This document shows, in pieces, positions 36,220-45,006 of a stretch of 64,000 nucleotides of DNA. The number at the start of each line of letters is the position of its first letter. Positions within the stretch are counted from its first letter, which is position 1. The notes under the pieces were generated by a model. It had not been told where the DNA came from, searched no databases, and saw nothing but the letters and a program-made list of their open reading frames with translations. The stretch lies in contig CAZQVN010000021.1 in NCBI GenBank assembly GCA_964596775.1, positions 1-64,000 of the forward strand, read 5' to 3'. The stretch comes from CAZQVN01 sp964596775. Its GTDB lineage: Bacteria; Eisenbacteria; RBG-16-71-46; JABDJR01; JAWXBZ01. Made by a program: the position numbers and the translations under genes.

Positions 36220-37240
36220 CGAATTCTCCATCGAGTATGAGACGGGCCGGATCGAGGCTCTCCGCGCCGGCAATGTCTTCGGGAACGTTCTGGCCGAACG
36301 TGACCCAGGAAACGGGCCGCCGCGCCTTGGCGAGGACGCTCAGCACCGGTCCGTGGGAGGACGTTTCATCGAGCCTGGAAAAGATGAGGTGGTCGACGGC
36401 GAACGGCTCCGACGCCCGCCACAGCGGCGCGACATCGCGGGCCTTGAGAGTGCCCGGCACGACGAGATGCGTCGTCCGACCGCCCACCGCGGTGACGAAC
36501 TCCTGAAGCTGCCGGAGGCCCGCGGTGTCACGGAGGCTCCGCCCCGGGGTGTCCACGAGAACGTGGTGCCCCGCTTCCCTGAGCCGCGCCACTTCGCCGG
36601 CCAGTTCCTCCGGCGTGTACGCGGCGGCGAACGGAATTTCGAGGACATCGGCGAAGACGGCCAGCTGTTCCACCGCGGCCACCCGCCAGGTGTCGCAGGT
36701 GACGAACGCGGGACTGAGCCCCGCCGCCGCCAGCGGCCCCGCGGCGAGCTTCGCGAGCGTCGTCGTCTTGCCCACTCCGGTCCCGCCGACGAGGACGGTG
36801 ACGCCGTTCTTCCGCGGAGCGGGGGCGGGCTTCACCATGCTCCGCAGCAGGGCGGCCAGGCCGGCTTCCGGGTCCCGCGACCCGGCGACCCGGGAAGCGA
36901 GGGCCGCGGCCAGTGTTTCATCCACGTCCTGGTCGAGCAGCCGGCGCACGAGCGCGCCGTCGGACCGCTCGGCGGCGGGGGTCGCGAAAGGCGCGCCGGC
37001 GGCGACCGCTCCGCGGGACTGCGCAGGCCCGGCGGGCAGGCGCGACCCGCCGCGCGGGTCGCCCGCGAACGCCGGAGCGACGGCGCGGCGCGGCTCGACC
37101 GCCGCGGTCACTTCGAACCGGCGCGCGACGGACAGCGGACTCTCGACGGTCGACAGGATCACGGCGTCGGGACCCATCTCGCGACGGATCCCGGCCAGCG
37201 CCTCAAGAACGGACGGCGCGCAGAATGTCTTGACGTTCAT
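36191..37240 (-). CDS. flhF: FlhF (SRP-type GTPase for flagellar placement)
   Basis: The product is 349 residues. The N-terminal basic domain begins MNVKTFCAPSVLEALAGIRR and is followed by a variable Ala/Pro-rich linker. The NG domain has G1 GGTGVGKTTTLAKLAA, CDTWRVAAVEQL, G3 VDTPGRS and a G4 position reading SRLDE rather than TKLDE. FlhF recruits early flagellar components to the placement site. It overlaps flhA by 38 bases upstream and flhG by 29 downstream, consistent with tight co-translation. Confidence 0.93.
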   Translation of the reverse strand: MNVKTFCAPSVLEALAGIRREMGPDAVILSTVESPLSVARRFEVTAAVEPRRAVAPAFAGDPRGGSRLPAGPAQSRGAVAAGAPFATPAAERSDGALVRRLLDQDVDETLAAALASRVAGSRDPEAGLAALLRSMVKPAPAPRKNGVTVLVGGTGVGKTTTLAKLAAGPLAAAGLSPAFVTCDTWRVAAVEQLAVFADVLEIPFAAAYTPEELAGEVARLREAGHHVLVDTPGRSLRDTAGLRQLQEFVTAVGGRTTHLVVPGTLKARDVAPLWRASEPFAVDHLIFSRLDETSSHGPVLSVLAKARRPVSWVTFGQNVPEDIAGAESLDPARLILDGEFDVRFDRKTA

Positions 37241-39308
37241 CCGACAACCTCACGGTTCCGATGGATTTCACCTGCGAGGCGGACGACACCTCGCGATACG
37301 ACAGGACGACGACGTTCGGAAACACCGGCTCGAGGAGCTGGCGCAGATAGGGGCGCACGACGTGCGTGCAGAGCAGGATCGGGTGCGCGGAGGCCGCGAG
37401 GGCCGCCGGCACGAGCCGCCCCACGGCTTCGTAGACGCGGTTGGCGATCTGGGGATCCACGGCCAGCTCGTAGCCGCGATCCCCGGCCGTGAGCTGGTCG
37501 GCCAGCTGCTGCTCGAGCGCCGGGTCGACGGTCATCACCGAGACGACGCCGCGCGAATCCTCGTAGGTCCGGACGATCGACCGCCCGAGCGCCTGCCGCA
37601 CCCCCTCGGTCAGCGATTCGAGATCCTTGGTGAGCGGGGCGTTGTCGGCCAGGCTCTCGAGGATCGTCACCATGTCCCGGATCGACAGCCGCTCCTTGAG
37701 CAGGCGCTGCAGCACCTTCTGCACGCCGCCCACGGTCATCAGGTTCGGGATCAGTTCGTCGACCACCGCCTTGTCCACTTCCTTCACGTGGTCGATCAGC
37801 TTCTGCACGTCCTGGCGGGACAGGAGGTCGCCGGCGTGCGACTTGACGATTTCCGAGAGATGCGTGGCCACGACCGCCGGAGCCTCGACCACGGTGTAGC
37901 CCTGGACTTCCGCCTTGCTTCGCTCGGACGCCTCGATCCACACCGCCGGGAGCCCGAACACCGGCTCCTTCGTGTCGATCCCGCGCAGCCCCCCTTCGGC
38001 GGTGCCGGGATCCATGGCCAGGAGCTGCCCGGAGTGGACTTCGCCGCGGCCGACTTCGGTGCCGCGGATCTTGAGGATGTACTCGTTCGACTTGAGCCGC
38101 ACGTTGTCGCGGATGCGGACCGGCGGAACGACGAGGCCGAGATCGAGGGCCGACTGCCGGCGGACGAGCGTGACCCGCTTCAGGAGGTCGCCGCCCGCCG
38201 TTTCGTCGAGCAGCGGGATCAACCCGTAGCCGAGCTCGACCTCCAGCGGATCCACGGAGAGGAACCGCTCCACTTCCTCGGGCTTTTCGTCCTCCGCCTT
38301 GTCCTTGCCGGCAACGGGCGCCGCCTCCGCCTGGGCGGCGGCGGTGCGCGCGGCGAGGCCGATCGCGGCGGTGATGCCGGCGAGCGTCAGGAACGCGATC
38401 GTCGGCAGGCCGGGAACGAGGCCCAGCACGCCGATCACGGCCGCCGCCGACAGGATCGCGTTCGGCTGGCTGCCGAGCTGCCTGCCGATCTGCTCGCCGA
38501 GCTTGGATTCGCGATCGGCGCGGGTCACGAGGAGACCGGCGGCCGTGGACACGATGAGCGCGGGAACCTGGGCCATCAGGCCGTCGCCGACGGTGAGCAG
38601 GGTGAACGTCCGCGCGGAATCCGCCAGCGACATCTTCATCTGGAGCACACCGATGAGGAATCCGCCCGCCACGTTGATCAGCGTGATGATCAGCCCGGCC
38701 ACGGCATCGCCACGGACGAACTTCGAGGCGCCGTCCATGGCTCCGTAGAAGTCGGCCTGCGAGGAAATCTCCTCGCGGCGCTTCTTCGCCTCCATTTCGT
38801 CGATCAGACCGGCGTTCAGGTCGGCGTCGATCGCCATCTGCTTTCCGGGCATCCCGTCGAGCATGAACCGGGCGGCCACTTCGGCGATGCGCCCGGCGCC
38901 CTTCGTGATGACGACGAACTGGATGACCGAGAGGATCGTGAACGCCACGATGCCCACCGCGAAGTTGCCGCCGACGACGAAGTTGCCGAACGCCTCGATG
39001 ACCTTGCCGCCGTGCCCGTTCAGCAGGATGACCCGGGTGGACGCCACGTTCAGCGACAGCCGGAACAGGGTGGTGAGCAGCAGCACGGTCGGAAACACGG
39101 AAAACGACAGGGGCCGCGGCGTGTAGATCGTCATCAGGAGGATGACGAGCGACAGGGCCAGCGATGTGGAGAGGAGCAGGTCGAGCACGAACGTCGGCAG
39201 CGGAATCATCATGATCCCGAGGATCAGGACGACTCCCGTCGCCAGCACGAGGTCCGAGATGTTCCTGTAGTTCATGCTGCCGGAAACCGGCGCCACGGCG
39301 GTGGACAC
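37203..39308 (-). CDS. flhA: Flagellar biosynthesis protein FlhA
   Basis: The product is 701 residues. Eight N-terminal membrane helices include the FHIPEP-region motif RFMLDGMPGKQMAIDADLNA (about 145-165). A cytoplasmic domain that docks export chaperones occupies the C-terminal half (VDPLEVELGYGLIPL, GDLLSRQDVQKLIDHV). It forms the ring-shaped gate of the flagellar type III export apparatus. The GTG start at 39308 has AAGGAG seven bases upstream and directly follows the flhB stop. Confidence 0.96.
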   Translation of the reverse strand: MSTAVAPVSGSMNYRNISDLVLATGVVLILGIMMIPLPTFVLDLLLSTSLALSLVILLMTIYTPRPLSFSVFPTVLLLTTLFRLSLNVASTRVILLNGHGGKVIEAFGNFVVGGNFAVGIVAFTILSVIQFVVITKGAGRIAEVAARFMLDGMPGKQMAIDADLNAGLIDEMEAKKRREEISSQADFYGAMDGASKFVRGDAVAGLIITLINVAGGFLIGVLQMKMSLADSARTFTLLTVGDGLMAQVPALIVSTAAGLLVTRADRESKLGEQIGRQLGSQPNAILSAAAVIGVLGLVPGLPTIAFLTLAGITAAIGLAARTAAAQAEAAPVAGKDKAEDEKPEEVERFLSVDPLEVELGYGLIPLLDETAGGDLLKRVTLVRRQSALDLGLVVPPVRIRDNVRLKSNEYILKIRGTEVGRGEVHSGQLLAMDPGTAEGGLRGIDTKEPVFGLPAVWIEASERSKAEVQGYTVVEAPAVVATHLSEIVKSHAGDLLSRQDVQKLIDHVKEVDKAVVDELIPNLMTVGGVQKVLQRLLKERLSIRDMVTILESLADNAPLTKDLESLTEGVRQALGRSIVRTYEDSRGVVSVMTVDPALEQQLADQLTAGDRGYELAVDPQIANRVYEAVGRLVPAALAASAHPILLCTHVVRPYLRQLLEPVFPNVVVLSYREVSSASQVKSIGTVRLSDERQDILRAVRS

Positions 39309-39309
39309 T

Positions 39310-40374
39310 CTATCTCCTTCCCTTCAGCTTGTAGACGTAGGCGAGAATCTCGGCCACCGCCCGGAACAGCGACGAGGGCACGGGCTGGCCGACCGCCACG
39401 CTCTTGAACAGCGCCCGGGCCAGCGGCTTGTCCTCCACGACCGGCACGCCGTTCTCCCGCGCGATCTCCTTGATCCGCTGCGCGATGAGCCGGGCGCCCT
39501 TGGCCACGACCGTCGGTGCGTCCATCTCCCCGGACTTGTAGGACAGGGCCACGGCGAGATGCGTCGGGTTCGTGACGACCACGTCGGCGGTCTTCACGTC
39601 GGACATCATCCGTTTCCGCGCCGTCTGGATCTGGATCTGGCGGATCTTCCCCTTGATCTGGGGATTGCCTTCCGTGTCCTTGTTTTCCTGCTTCACCTCT
39701 TCCTTGGTCATCTTGAGGCTCTTTTCGTATTCGAAGCGCTGGTACATCCAGTCGAGGAACGCGATCACGACGAACACCATCACGATGCGCACGGTGAGTT
39801 TCACGAACAGGCTTCCGGCCAGCCGGAGGGATTCGGACAGTGGAGAGTCGGCGGTCATGATGATCTGGTCGAGGTTGCTCCGCAGCGTGAACCAGGCCAC
39901 GGCCAGGACGATCGCCACCTTGATGAGCGACTTGACCAGTTCCACCATGCCGCGCACCGACACGATGCGCTTGATCCCGTTCATCGGGTTGATCGCCTGG
40001 AGGTTCGGCATCAGCGGCTGGGTGGTCAGGAGGAAACCGACCTGGAGCAGGTTGGACACGAGGCCGGCCGCGAAGACGGCGCCCATCATCGGAAGAAGGA
40101 TCAGGCCGAGGAACGCCAGCCCCTGCCGGACATGGGCCGGCAGGGTGGCGGCGGACAATTCGTAGTCGGCCGGGTGGCTGAAAATCGTCCGGCTGAAGTC
40201 GCCGATGTCCCGGAACGCCCCCGGGGCCCACATCATGAGGACCACCGAGGAAACCAGCATCCCGAAGGCAATGTTAACTTCATTGCTTTTAAGGACTTGC
40301 CCCTTGTTCCGCGCTTCTCCGCGGCGTTTGGGGGTGGCTGTTTCGGTGCGGTCGGCAACCGGTTTGTCGGCCAA
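39310..40374 (-). CDS. flhB: Flagellar biosynthesis protein FlhB
   Basis: The product is 354 residues. The N-terminal ATPKRRGEARNKGQV is typical, with four membrane helices and a cytoplasmic domain holding the autocleavage motif NPTH (VVVTNPTHLAVALSYK). FlhB switches export from rod/hook to filament substrates. The start is TTG at 40374 behind GGAGGAG. A 63-base gap before it, after fliR, contains a short GGCAG/CTGCC hairpin but no promoter I can support. Confidence 0.96.
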   Translation of the reverse strand: MADKPVADRTETATPKRRGEARNKGQVLKSNEVNIAFGMLVSSVVLMMWAPGAFRDIGDFSRTIFSHPADYELSAATLPAHVRQGLAFLGLILLPMMGAVFAAGLVSNLLQVGFLLTTQPLMPNLQAINPMNGIKRIVSVRGMVELVKSLIKVAIVLAVAWFTLRSNLDQIIMTADSPLSESLRLAGSLFVKLTVRIVMVFVVIAFLDWMYQRFEYEKSLKMTKEEVKQENKDTEGNPQIKGKIRQIQIQTARKRMMSDVKTADVVVTNPTHLAVALSYKSGEMDAPTVVAKGARLIAQRIKEIARENGVPVVEDKPLARALFKSVAVGQPVPSSLFRAVAEILAYVYKLKGRR

Positions 40375-40437
40375 GGTGGCGCTCCTCCGTCGTCAGGTTC
40401 GGGGTAAACAGGCAGAACCTGCCGGATTCAGAGCAAG

Positions 40438-41217
40438 CTATGTGCCACCCAGGAAAGTGAGGAGCTGGCGGTCGAGGCCGGAGAACAAGGCGGTGAGGAG
40501 AGCCCCCATGAGCGGCATCGTCAGCGTGAGCATGATGAGCCCCACACCGATCTTCAGCGGAGCGCCCACGACGAAGATGTTCATCTGCGGCACCAGCCGG
40601 GACAGGAAGGCCAGCGACGCGTCGGCGAGGAGCAGCAGGATGATGATCGGGGCCGCGATCTGGAGGGCGACGACGAACATCGCGGCGGAGGCGGTGATGA
40701 GCCTGCCGAGCCGGATATCCGACATCACGAACTCCCCGGCCGGCACGACCTTGTACGACAGCACCAGGGCCCGGATCAGGTGATGGTGCCCGTCCATGAG
40801 CAGGAACAGCATCAGCGCCGTCAGGTTCAGCACCTCGGCGACGGGAGACATCTGCGAGTTGAACTGCGGATCCACGGCGCCCGCGTAGGTCAGTCCCATC
40901 TGGAATCCGACCATCTGCCCGCCGGTGGCCACTCCGGCCAGGAGGAACGTGGCCACGAGACCGATCAACGCCCCCACCGCCGCCTCGCGCACGATCCAGA
41001 ACACGAGCGTTCCGAGGTCGGGATTCGCCACGCGCGGCGCGGCGACCACCGGAACGAGCATCAGCGCCATCACGATGCCCAGGGCCGCCTTGACGAACGG
41101 CGGTATCCGGTTCTGCGACAGAACCGGCGCGGCCAGGAACAGGCCGCCGAGCCGGGTCAGGATCAGCAGGAACGTGACGATCGTGTCGACGGTGACGAGC
41201 GGTACGGACAGCGGCAT
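40438..41217 (-). CDS. fliR: Flagellar biosynthesis protein FliR
   Basis: The product is 259 residues, of typical length and strongly hydrophobic. ILTRLGGLFLAAPVLSQNRI near the N-terminus and GFQMGLTYAGAVDPQ in the middle are FliR hallmarks. FliR joins FliP and FliQ in the helical export gate at the base of the flagellum. It starts at ATG 41217, seven bases after the fliQ stop region. Confidence 0.96.
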   Translation of the reverse strand: MPLSVPLVTVDTIVTFLLILTRLGGLFLAAPVLSQNRIPPFVKAALGIVMALMLVPVVAAPRVANPDLGTLVFWIVREAAVGALIGLVATFLLAGVATGGQMVGFQMGLTYAGAVDPQFNSQMSPVAEVLNLTALMLFLLMDGHHHLIRALVLSYKVVPAGEFVMSDIRLGRLITASAAMFVVALQIAAPIIILLLLADASLAFLSRLVPQMNIFVVGAPLKIGVGLIMLTLTMPLMGALLTALFSGLDRQLLTFLGGT

Positions 41218-41224
41218 CGGGGCC

Positions 41225-41491
41225 TCAGTTGAGGTTGGCGGCCTTCATGAACAGCTGCGTCGTGAACGACATGAGCGTGTTGATCATCCACGGCATGAAG
41301 ATCACCAGGGCCAGGACGACCGCCAGGACCTTGGGCACGAACACGAGCGTCATTTCGTGGATCGACGTGACGGCCTGGAAGATCGACACCATGAGTCCGG
41401 CCACCAGGCCGAACGTGAGCATCGGCGCGGAAATCAGGAACGCGGTCCACAGGGCCGACTGGAACAGTTCGATGGATTCGGCGGGCGTCAT
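41225..41491 (-). CDS. fliQ: Flagellar biosynthesis protein FliQ
   Basis: The product is 88 residues with two membrane helices in a helical hairpin. SIFQAVTSIHEMTLVFVPK, between the helices, is the conserved FliQ loop. Four copies assemble with FliP and FliR into the export gate. The ATG at 41491 follows the fliP stop by 13 bases. Confidence 0.96.
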   Translation of the reverse strand: MTPAESIELFQSALWTAFLISAPMLTFGLVAGLMVSIFQAVTSIHEMTLVFVPKVLAVVLALVIFMPWMINTLMSFTTQLFMKAANLN

Positions 41492-41504
41492 GAAGCGCTC
41501 TCTC

Positions 41505-42278
41505 CTACAGGTGAAACGACTGGACCATGCTGTGGCAGATCAGGGACCACCCGTCCACCAGGACGAACAGGAGCACCTTGAACGGCAGCGAAATCATGGC
41601 CGGGGGAATCATCATCATGCCCATCGACATCAGCACGCTGGACACGATCAGGTCGATGATCAGGAACGGCAGATAGATGACGAACCCGATCTGGAACGCG
41701 GTGCGCAGTTCCGAAATCATGAACGACGGGATGACCACCGACATCGGCAGTTCCTTGACCGTGGCCGGCCGCTCCGTCCGCGACATCTGGACGAACAGCG
41801 CCAGGTCCTTCTCCCGGGTCTGGGTGAGCATGAACTCCTTGAGCGGCGCCGACCCGCGGTTCATCGCCTCGGTCTGGGTGATCTCCCCGGCCATCATCGG
41901 CCGGACCGCTGTCTGGTCGATCTGGGTGATCACCGGCGACATGATGAAGAACGAAAGGAACAGGGCCAGCGACACCATGATCTGGTTCGGCGGCATCTGC
42001 TGCGTGCCCATGGCCTGGCGAAGAAACGAGAACACGATGATCAGCCGGGTGAACGACGTCACGCTGATGAGGATCGCCGGGGCGATCGACAGGATCGTGA
42101 ACAGCAGCAGGATCTGCATCGACGTGGCGGTCTGCTTCGGATCGGCCGTGTCGCCGAGCGTCACGGAAACGCCGGGCACGCCCTGGGCCGCGGCGGGATG
42201 CGCCATGACGAACCCGATGCCCAGCAGGATCGCGCAGGTGATGCCGAACAGGACGGCGCCGTGCGTACGGCGCCTCAT
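41505..42278 (-). CDS. fliP: Flagellar biosynthesis protein FliP
   Basis: The product is 257 residues. It has a cleavable signal peptide (ending AHPAAAQG) and the family motifs LLLFTILSIAPAILISVTSF, RLIIVFSFLRQAMGTQQMPP and IPSFMISELRTAFQIGFVIY. FliP pentamers form the core of the export gate. The ATG overlaps the fliO stop by four bases. Confidence 0.97.
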   Translation of the reverse strand: MRRRTHGAVLFGITCAILLGIGFVMAHPAAAQGVPGVSVTLGDTADPKQTATSMQILLLFTILSIAPAILISVTSFTRLIIVFSFLRQAMGTQQMPPNQIMVSLALFLSFFIMSPVITQIDQTAVRPMMAGEITQTEAMNRGSAPLKEFMLTQTREKDLALFVQMSRTERPATVKELPMSVVIPSFMISELRTAFQIGFVIYLPFLIIDLIVSSVLMSMGMMMIPPAMISLPFKVLLFVLVDGWSLICHSMVQSFHL

Positions 42279-42682
42279 CGCGGATCCTCCCCGGACAGCC
42301 GGGCCCGGGAGCGATCGAGGCCGGTGAGAGCCATGGCCAGCTCACGGCCGAACGGGCCGCGGGCCGACGTTTCCGTCCGCTCGTCCGCGACGGCGGCCGG
42401 GCCGCCTTCCGTGTCGAGTTCCGTGATGAAGTTGATGGACGTGGGCGTCAGGCCGAGGAGGAGCGTGCGACCGCCCACCCGGACCGCGGTCAGCGACCGT
42501 TTCGGGCCGAGCGGCGCCTGGCCGACGATGTCGAATTTGAACGCGTCGTTCCGTCCCTGGAACATCTTGAGCGGACCAAGCCGCCGGACGACCTGAACGG
42601 AACCGAAAATGATGAGCAGAACGAGGCCGAAGGCCAGCGTCATGCGCAGGAGAACTGGCAGGTCCACGAGCGTCCCCCCCAT
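42275..42682 (-). CDS. fliO: Flagellar biosynthesis protein FliO
   Basis: The product is 135 residues. One membrane helix (LRMTLAFGLVLLIIFGSVQVV) is followed by a cytoplasmic beta-rich segment (IVGQAPLGPKRSLTAVRVGG, LLLGLTP) that is characteristic of FliO. It is an assembly factor for FliP. The ATG at 42682 was chosen; the longer frame begins with a GTG inside the palindrome at 42756-42780 and is unlikely. The chosen start has only a weak ribosome binding site. Confidence 0.85.
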   Translation of the reverse strand: MGGTLVDLPVLLRMTLAFGLVLLIIFGSVQVVRRLGPLKMFQGRNDAFKFDIVGQAPLGPKRSLTAVRVGGRTLLLGLTPTSINFITELDTEGGPAAVADERTETSARGPFGRELAMALTGLDRSRARLSGEDPR

Positions 42683-42755
42683 AGGAACGAGTGTCCGTTG
42701 TACGCTACGGTCGAAAACCAGGGCGGAGGGGAAAGCGCCCCCATCCACCCACCCG

Positions 42756-42780
42756 CTCACCGGTCCTCAGGACCGGTGAG
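42756..42780 (-). promoter_or_regulatory. Perfect 12-bp palindrome between fliN and fliO
   Basis: CTCACCGGTCCT and its exact reverse complement flank one central base, beginning three bases past the fliN stop. There is no T-run on either side, so a classical terminator is unlikely. An mRNA stem that tunes fliN/fliO expression, or a protein-binding site, is possible. It sits in a 113-base gap that is long for this operon. Confidence 0.6.
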
Positions 42781-42782
42781 GA

Positions 42783-43169
42783 CTAGCTCACGATTTCCGT
42801 GATCCGGACGCCGAACTTGTCGTCCACGACCACGACTTCCCCCCGGGCCACGACCCGGTTGTTGACGAAAACCTCCACCGGATCGGTGGCCATCCGCCGC
42901 AGCTCGATGACCGAGCCCGGCGACAGTTTCAGGACGTCGCGCACCAGCATTTCGGTGCGGCCGAGTTCGACCCCGATCGACAGGCCGACGTCCATGAGGA
43001 AATCGACGCCGGCGTTCCCCCTCGGCGTGTCGCCGTTGTCCAGATCGGCGAACCGGGCGGCCCTCACTTCGGCCGACTTCGCCCCGCCGGCCACTGCGGC
43101 AAGCTTCGGGGCGGCGGTTCCCGCCGCTGCGGGGGTCGCCGATTCCAGCTGTTCCGACTTGTCTTCCAT
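42783..43169 (-). CDS. fliN: Flagellar motor switch protein FliN
   Basis: The product is 128 residues from ATG 43169, where GAGGAG lies four bases upstream; an ATG at 43187 has a weaker site. The SpoA domain occupies the C-terminal 80 residues (FLMDVGLSIGVELGRTEM, LKLSPGSVIELRRMATDPVE, VDDKFGVRITEIV). The N-terminal 45 residues are an Ala-rich linker. FliN forms the lower C-ring with FliM and binds export cargo. Confidence 0.95.
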   Translation of the reverse strand: MEDKSEQLESATPAAAGTAAPKLAAVAGGAKSAEVRAARFADLDNGDTPRGNAGVDFLMDVGLSIGVELGRTEMLVRDVLKLSPGSVIELRRMATDPVEVFVNNRVVARGEVVVVDDKFGVRITEIVS

Positions 43170-43192
43170 CGTCTCCTCGTTGTTCATGGCGA

Positions 43193-44164
43193 TCAGTTGT
43201 CCTCGACGGGGGCGCACGCGCCCACGATGCTCACGGCCAGGTTCTGCCCGCGCTGACCCGGGCGGACCTGGAATTTCGGTCTGGCTCCCACGCTGGCCAC
43301 GAGCGTTCCGTTGACCGGCGTTTCCAGGCGGATGACGTCACCCACCTTCAGGCACTTCAGTTCGCGGATGGTCAGCCGGGCGCTTCCGAGGGATACCGAC
43401 AGTCCGACCGGTGCCTGGCCGACGCGGCGGATCAGGATCCCCTCGTGGGGTTCGCCGGCCGGCGGCGCCTCCCGCGTGTCCTCCTCCGCATCCAGCCCCT
43501 TGGTGACGAAGAAATCGGGGTAGGCCACGGTGAGCAGCCCGACCGTTTCGCCGAGACGCACCTCGAACGTGAACCGCGCCAGCGGCGCCGCACCGGCCGG
43601 AAACGAGAGCAGCTCCGGCTGCGACTCGACCGCGAGGATCTCCGGCTCGAGCCGCTTGTAGCGGGCCCAGGCCCTGGCGAGATCACCGAGGAGTTTCTGG
43701 ACGACGCGCCTGAGGACGCTTGTCTCGATCTGGGTCAGTTTTCTCTCCTGGATCGGCGACACGACGGGTCCGCCGAACAGGCGCTCGATCATCGCGAGAA
43801 TCGTTCCCGAACCGAGCTGCACCAGGGCTTCCGGCCCGTCCGCGGTCAGGCGCACGCGGAAGACGAGCGACGGGGCCGGCACCGAGGCCGGATAGTCCGC
43901 CGCGGGCAGGTAGTCCACCGCCGTCCGGGCCAGGACAACCGGAAGCGTCATCAGCGCGGTCAGCGTCGACGAGGCAAAGTCGGCGAACTGGTCGTGCACG
44001 AGGTCGAGGGCCTTCTGCCCCCCGCCCGGCTTCGGACCGGTAAAGTCGAACGCGCGGACACGCCGCGGAAGGATCTCGTCCCCGCCGAACGTTTCCGACA
44101 CGTCTCCCGCCGCAACGGCGGAGAGGAGGGCGTCGACTTCTTCCTGTGTCAGTATGCTGGGCAA
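43193..44164 (-). CDS. fliM: Flagellar motor switch protein FliM
   Basis: The product is 323 residues. The N-terminal peptide ILTQEEVDALL is the CheY-P docking motif. The middle domain (LVHDQFADFASSTLTAL) contacts FliG, and the C-terminal SpoA domain (APVGLSVSLGSARLTIREL) contacts FliN. It starts with TTG at 44164 behind AAGGAG. FliM converts phosphorylated CheY binding into a change of motor direction. Confidence 0.96.
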   Translation of the reverse strand: MPSILTQEEVDALLSAVAAGDVSETFGGDEILPRRVRAFDFTGPKPGGGQKALDLVHDQFADFASSTLTALMTLPVVLARTAVDYLPAADYPASVPAPSLVFRVRLTADGPEALVQLGSGTILAMIERLFGGPVVSPIQERKLTQIETSVLRRVVQKLLGDLARAWARYKRLEPEILAVESQPELLSFPAGAAPLARFTFEVRLGETVGLLTVAYPDFFVTKGLDAEEDTREAPPAGEPHEGILIRRVGQAPVGLSVSLGSARLTIRELKCLKVGDVIRLETPVNGTLVASVGARPKFQVRPGQRGQNLAVSIVGACAPVEDN

Positions 44165-44179
44165 GGCCGCTCCTTCGAT

Positions 44180-44689
44180 CTACTGAACGATGTAATCGGT
44201 GAAAAAGACGTCGAGAATGTTCCCGGACATCACGGAGCTGTTCATTTCATCCATGATCTGCAGGCGCAGGTTGTCCCGCACCTCCGGGGTGGACAGTTCG
44301 TCCGCCGTTTTCCGGCTCACGAGCGCGATGACGAGGTCGCGCACGCGGTAGTCGAAGCCGGCCAGGGCATCCGCGGATTTCTGGTCCTTCAGCTCGAAGA
44401 CGAGACTGACCTTCACGAACCGCGGCGACCCCTTGTCCGCCGGATTCATGATGAGATCCTTCACCTCGAGCTTCACGCGCCCTTCCAGCGGGTTCTTCGC
44501 CTTGATGGCCGTGGAATCCACGGGTGCGGCTTCGGGCGCCGGCATCAGCTTCGTGATCGCCACGAAGCTGCCGCCGGTCAGCACGACCAGGACGCCGGCG
44601 ATGATTCCGATCATCACCAGCGGATTCTTCTTTTTGGGCGCGGGAGCGTCCGCTTCCCCTTCCGCTTTTTCTTTGGTTTCGTCGGCCAT
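44180..44689 (-). CDS. fliL: Flagellar basal body-associated protein FliL
   Basis: The product is 169 residues. The ATG at 44689 has AGAGGA five bases upstream. A short charged N-terminus (KKKNP) is followed by one membrane helix (LVMIGIIAGVLVVLTGGSFV) and the periplasmic FliL domain (FVKVSLVFELKD, VRDLVIALVSRKTADELSTP, ILDVFFTDYIVQ). FliL surrounds stators and supports motor torque. It is the first gene of the flagellar run. Confidence 0.94.
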   Translation of the reverse strand: MADETKEKAEGEADAPAPKKKNPLVMIGIIAGVLVVLTGGSFVAITKLMPAPEAAPVDSTAIKAKNPLEGRVKLEVKDLIMNPADKGSPRFVKVSLVFELKDQKSADALAGFDYRVRDLVIALVSRKTADELSTPEVRDNLRLQIMDEMNSSVMSGNILDVFFTDYIVQ

Positions 44690-44745
44690 GATGTCCTCTG
44701 TTTTCGGCGGGGATCGTGTGCGGTCCTTCCCCCCGTTCGGTGAAA

Positions 44746-44762
44746 AGCAAGAGTCCGGCCAG
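44746..44762 (-). promoter_or_regulatory. Sigma-54-like promoter upstream of fliL
   Basis: Minus-strand CTGGCCGGACTCTTGCT keeps the GG and GC of sigma-54 promoters at exact ten-base spacing and the TTGCT block, with two mismatches in the -24 element. Transcription would start near 44735, about 45 bases before fliL. With the stronger site at 33807 it suggests RpoN control of this flagellar region. Confidence 0.55.
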
Positions 44763-44798
44763 CCGCCGCCGCTGATCCGCCGCACCGTGACACCGGTG

Positions 44799-44825
44799 AT
44801 ATCGGCCGACCTAACTTGAACCTTG
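44799..44825 (-). promoter_or_regulatory. Possible FliA (sigma-28) promoter upstream of fliL
   Basis: Minus-strand CAAGGTTC, 11 bases, then GCCGATAT resembles TAAAGTTT-N11-GCCGATAA (5/8 and 7/8 matches). The -10-like word also occurs by chance inside genes of this window, so support is modest. Confidence 0.3.
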
Positions 44826-44837
44826 ATCAAAAGTTAG
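44811..44837. repeat. Inverted repeat in the fliL-ridA intergenic region
   Basis: CTAACTT (44811-44817) pairs with AAGTTAG (44831-44837) around an inner TTGATCAA palindrome. It could be an operator for either divergent gene. The rest of the 44690-45006 gap holds the two promoter candidates and no gene. Confidence 0.45.
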
Positions 44838-45006
44838 AGGGGCACCCCTTCCGGAAGTCCGTCCGCAAACACCGGTCGGGCCGCCGATCCTGCCGTTTGC
44901 GGCGACCGTTTCCGGCCGGGTGGAAAAAAACTGGTCGGTTCCCCGGATTCGATGGAAAATGGGCGTATCGGTGTTTCGGAAGGTCGTCGCCAAACCAGGA
45001 GGCAGG

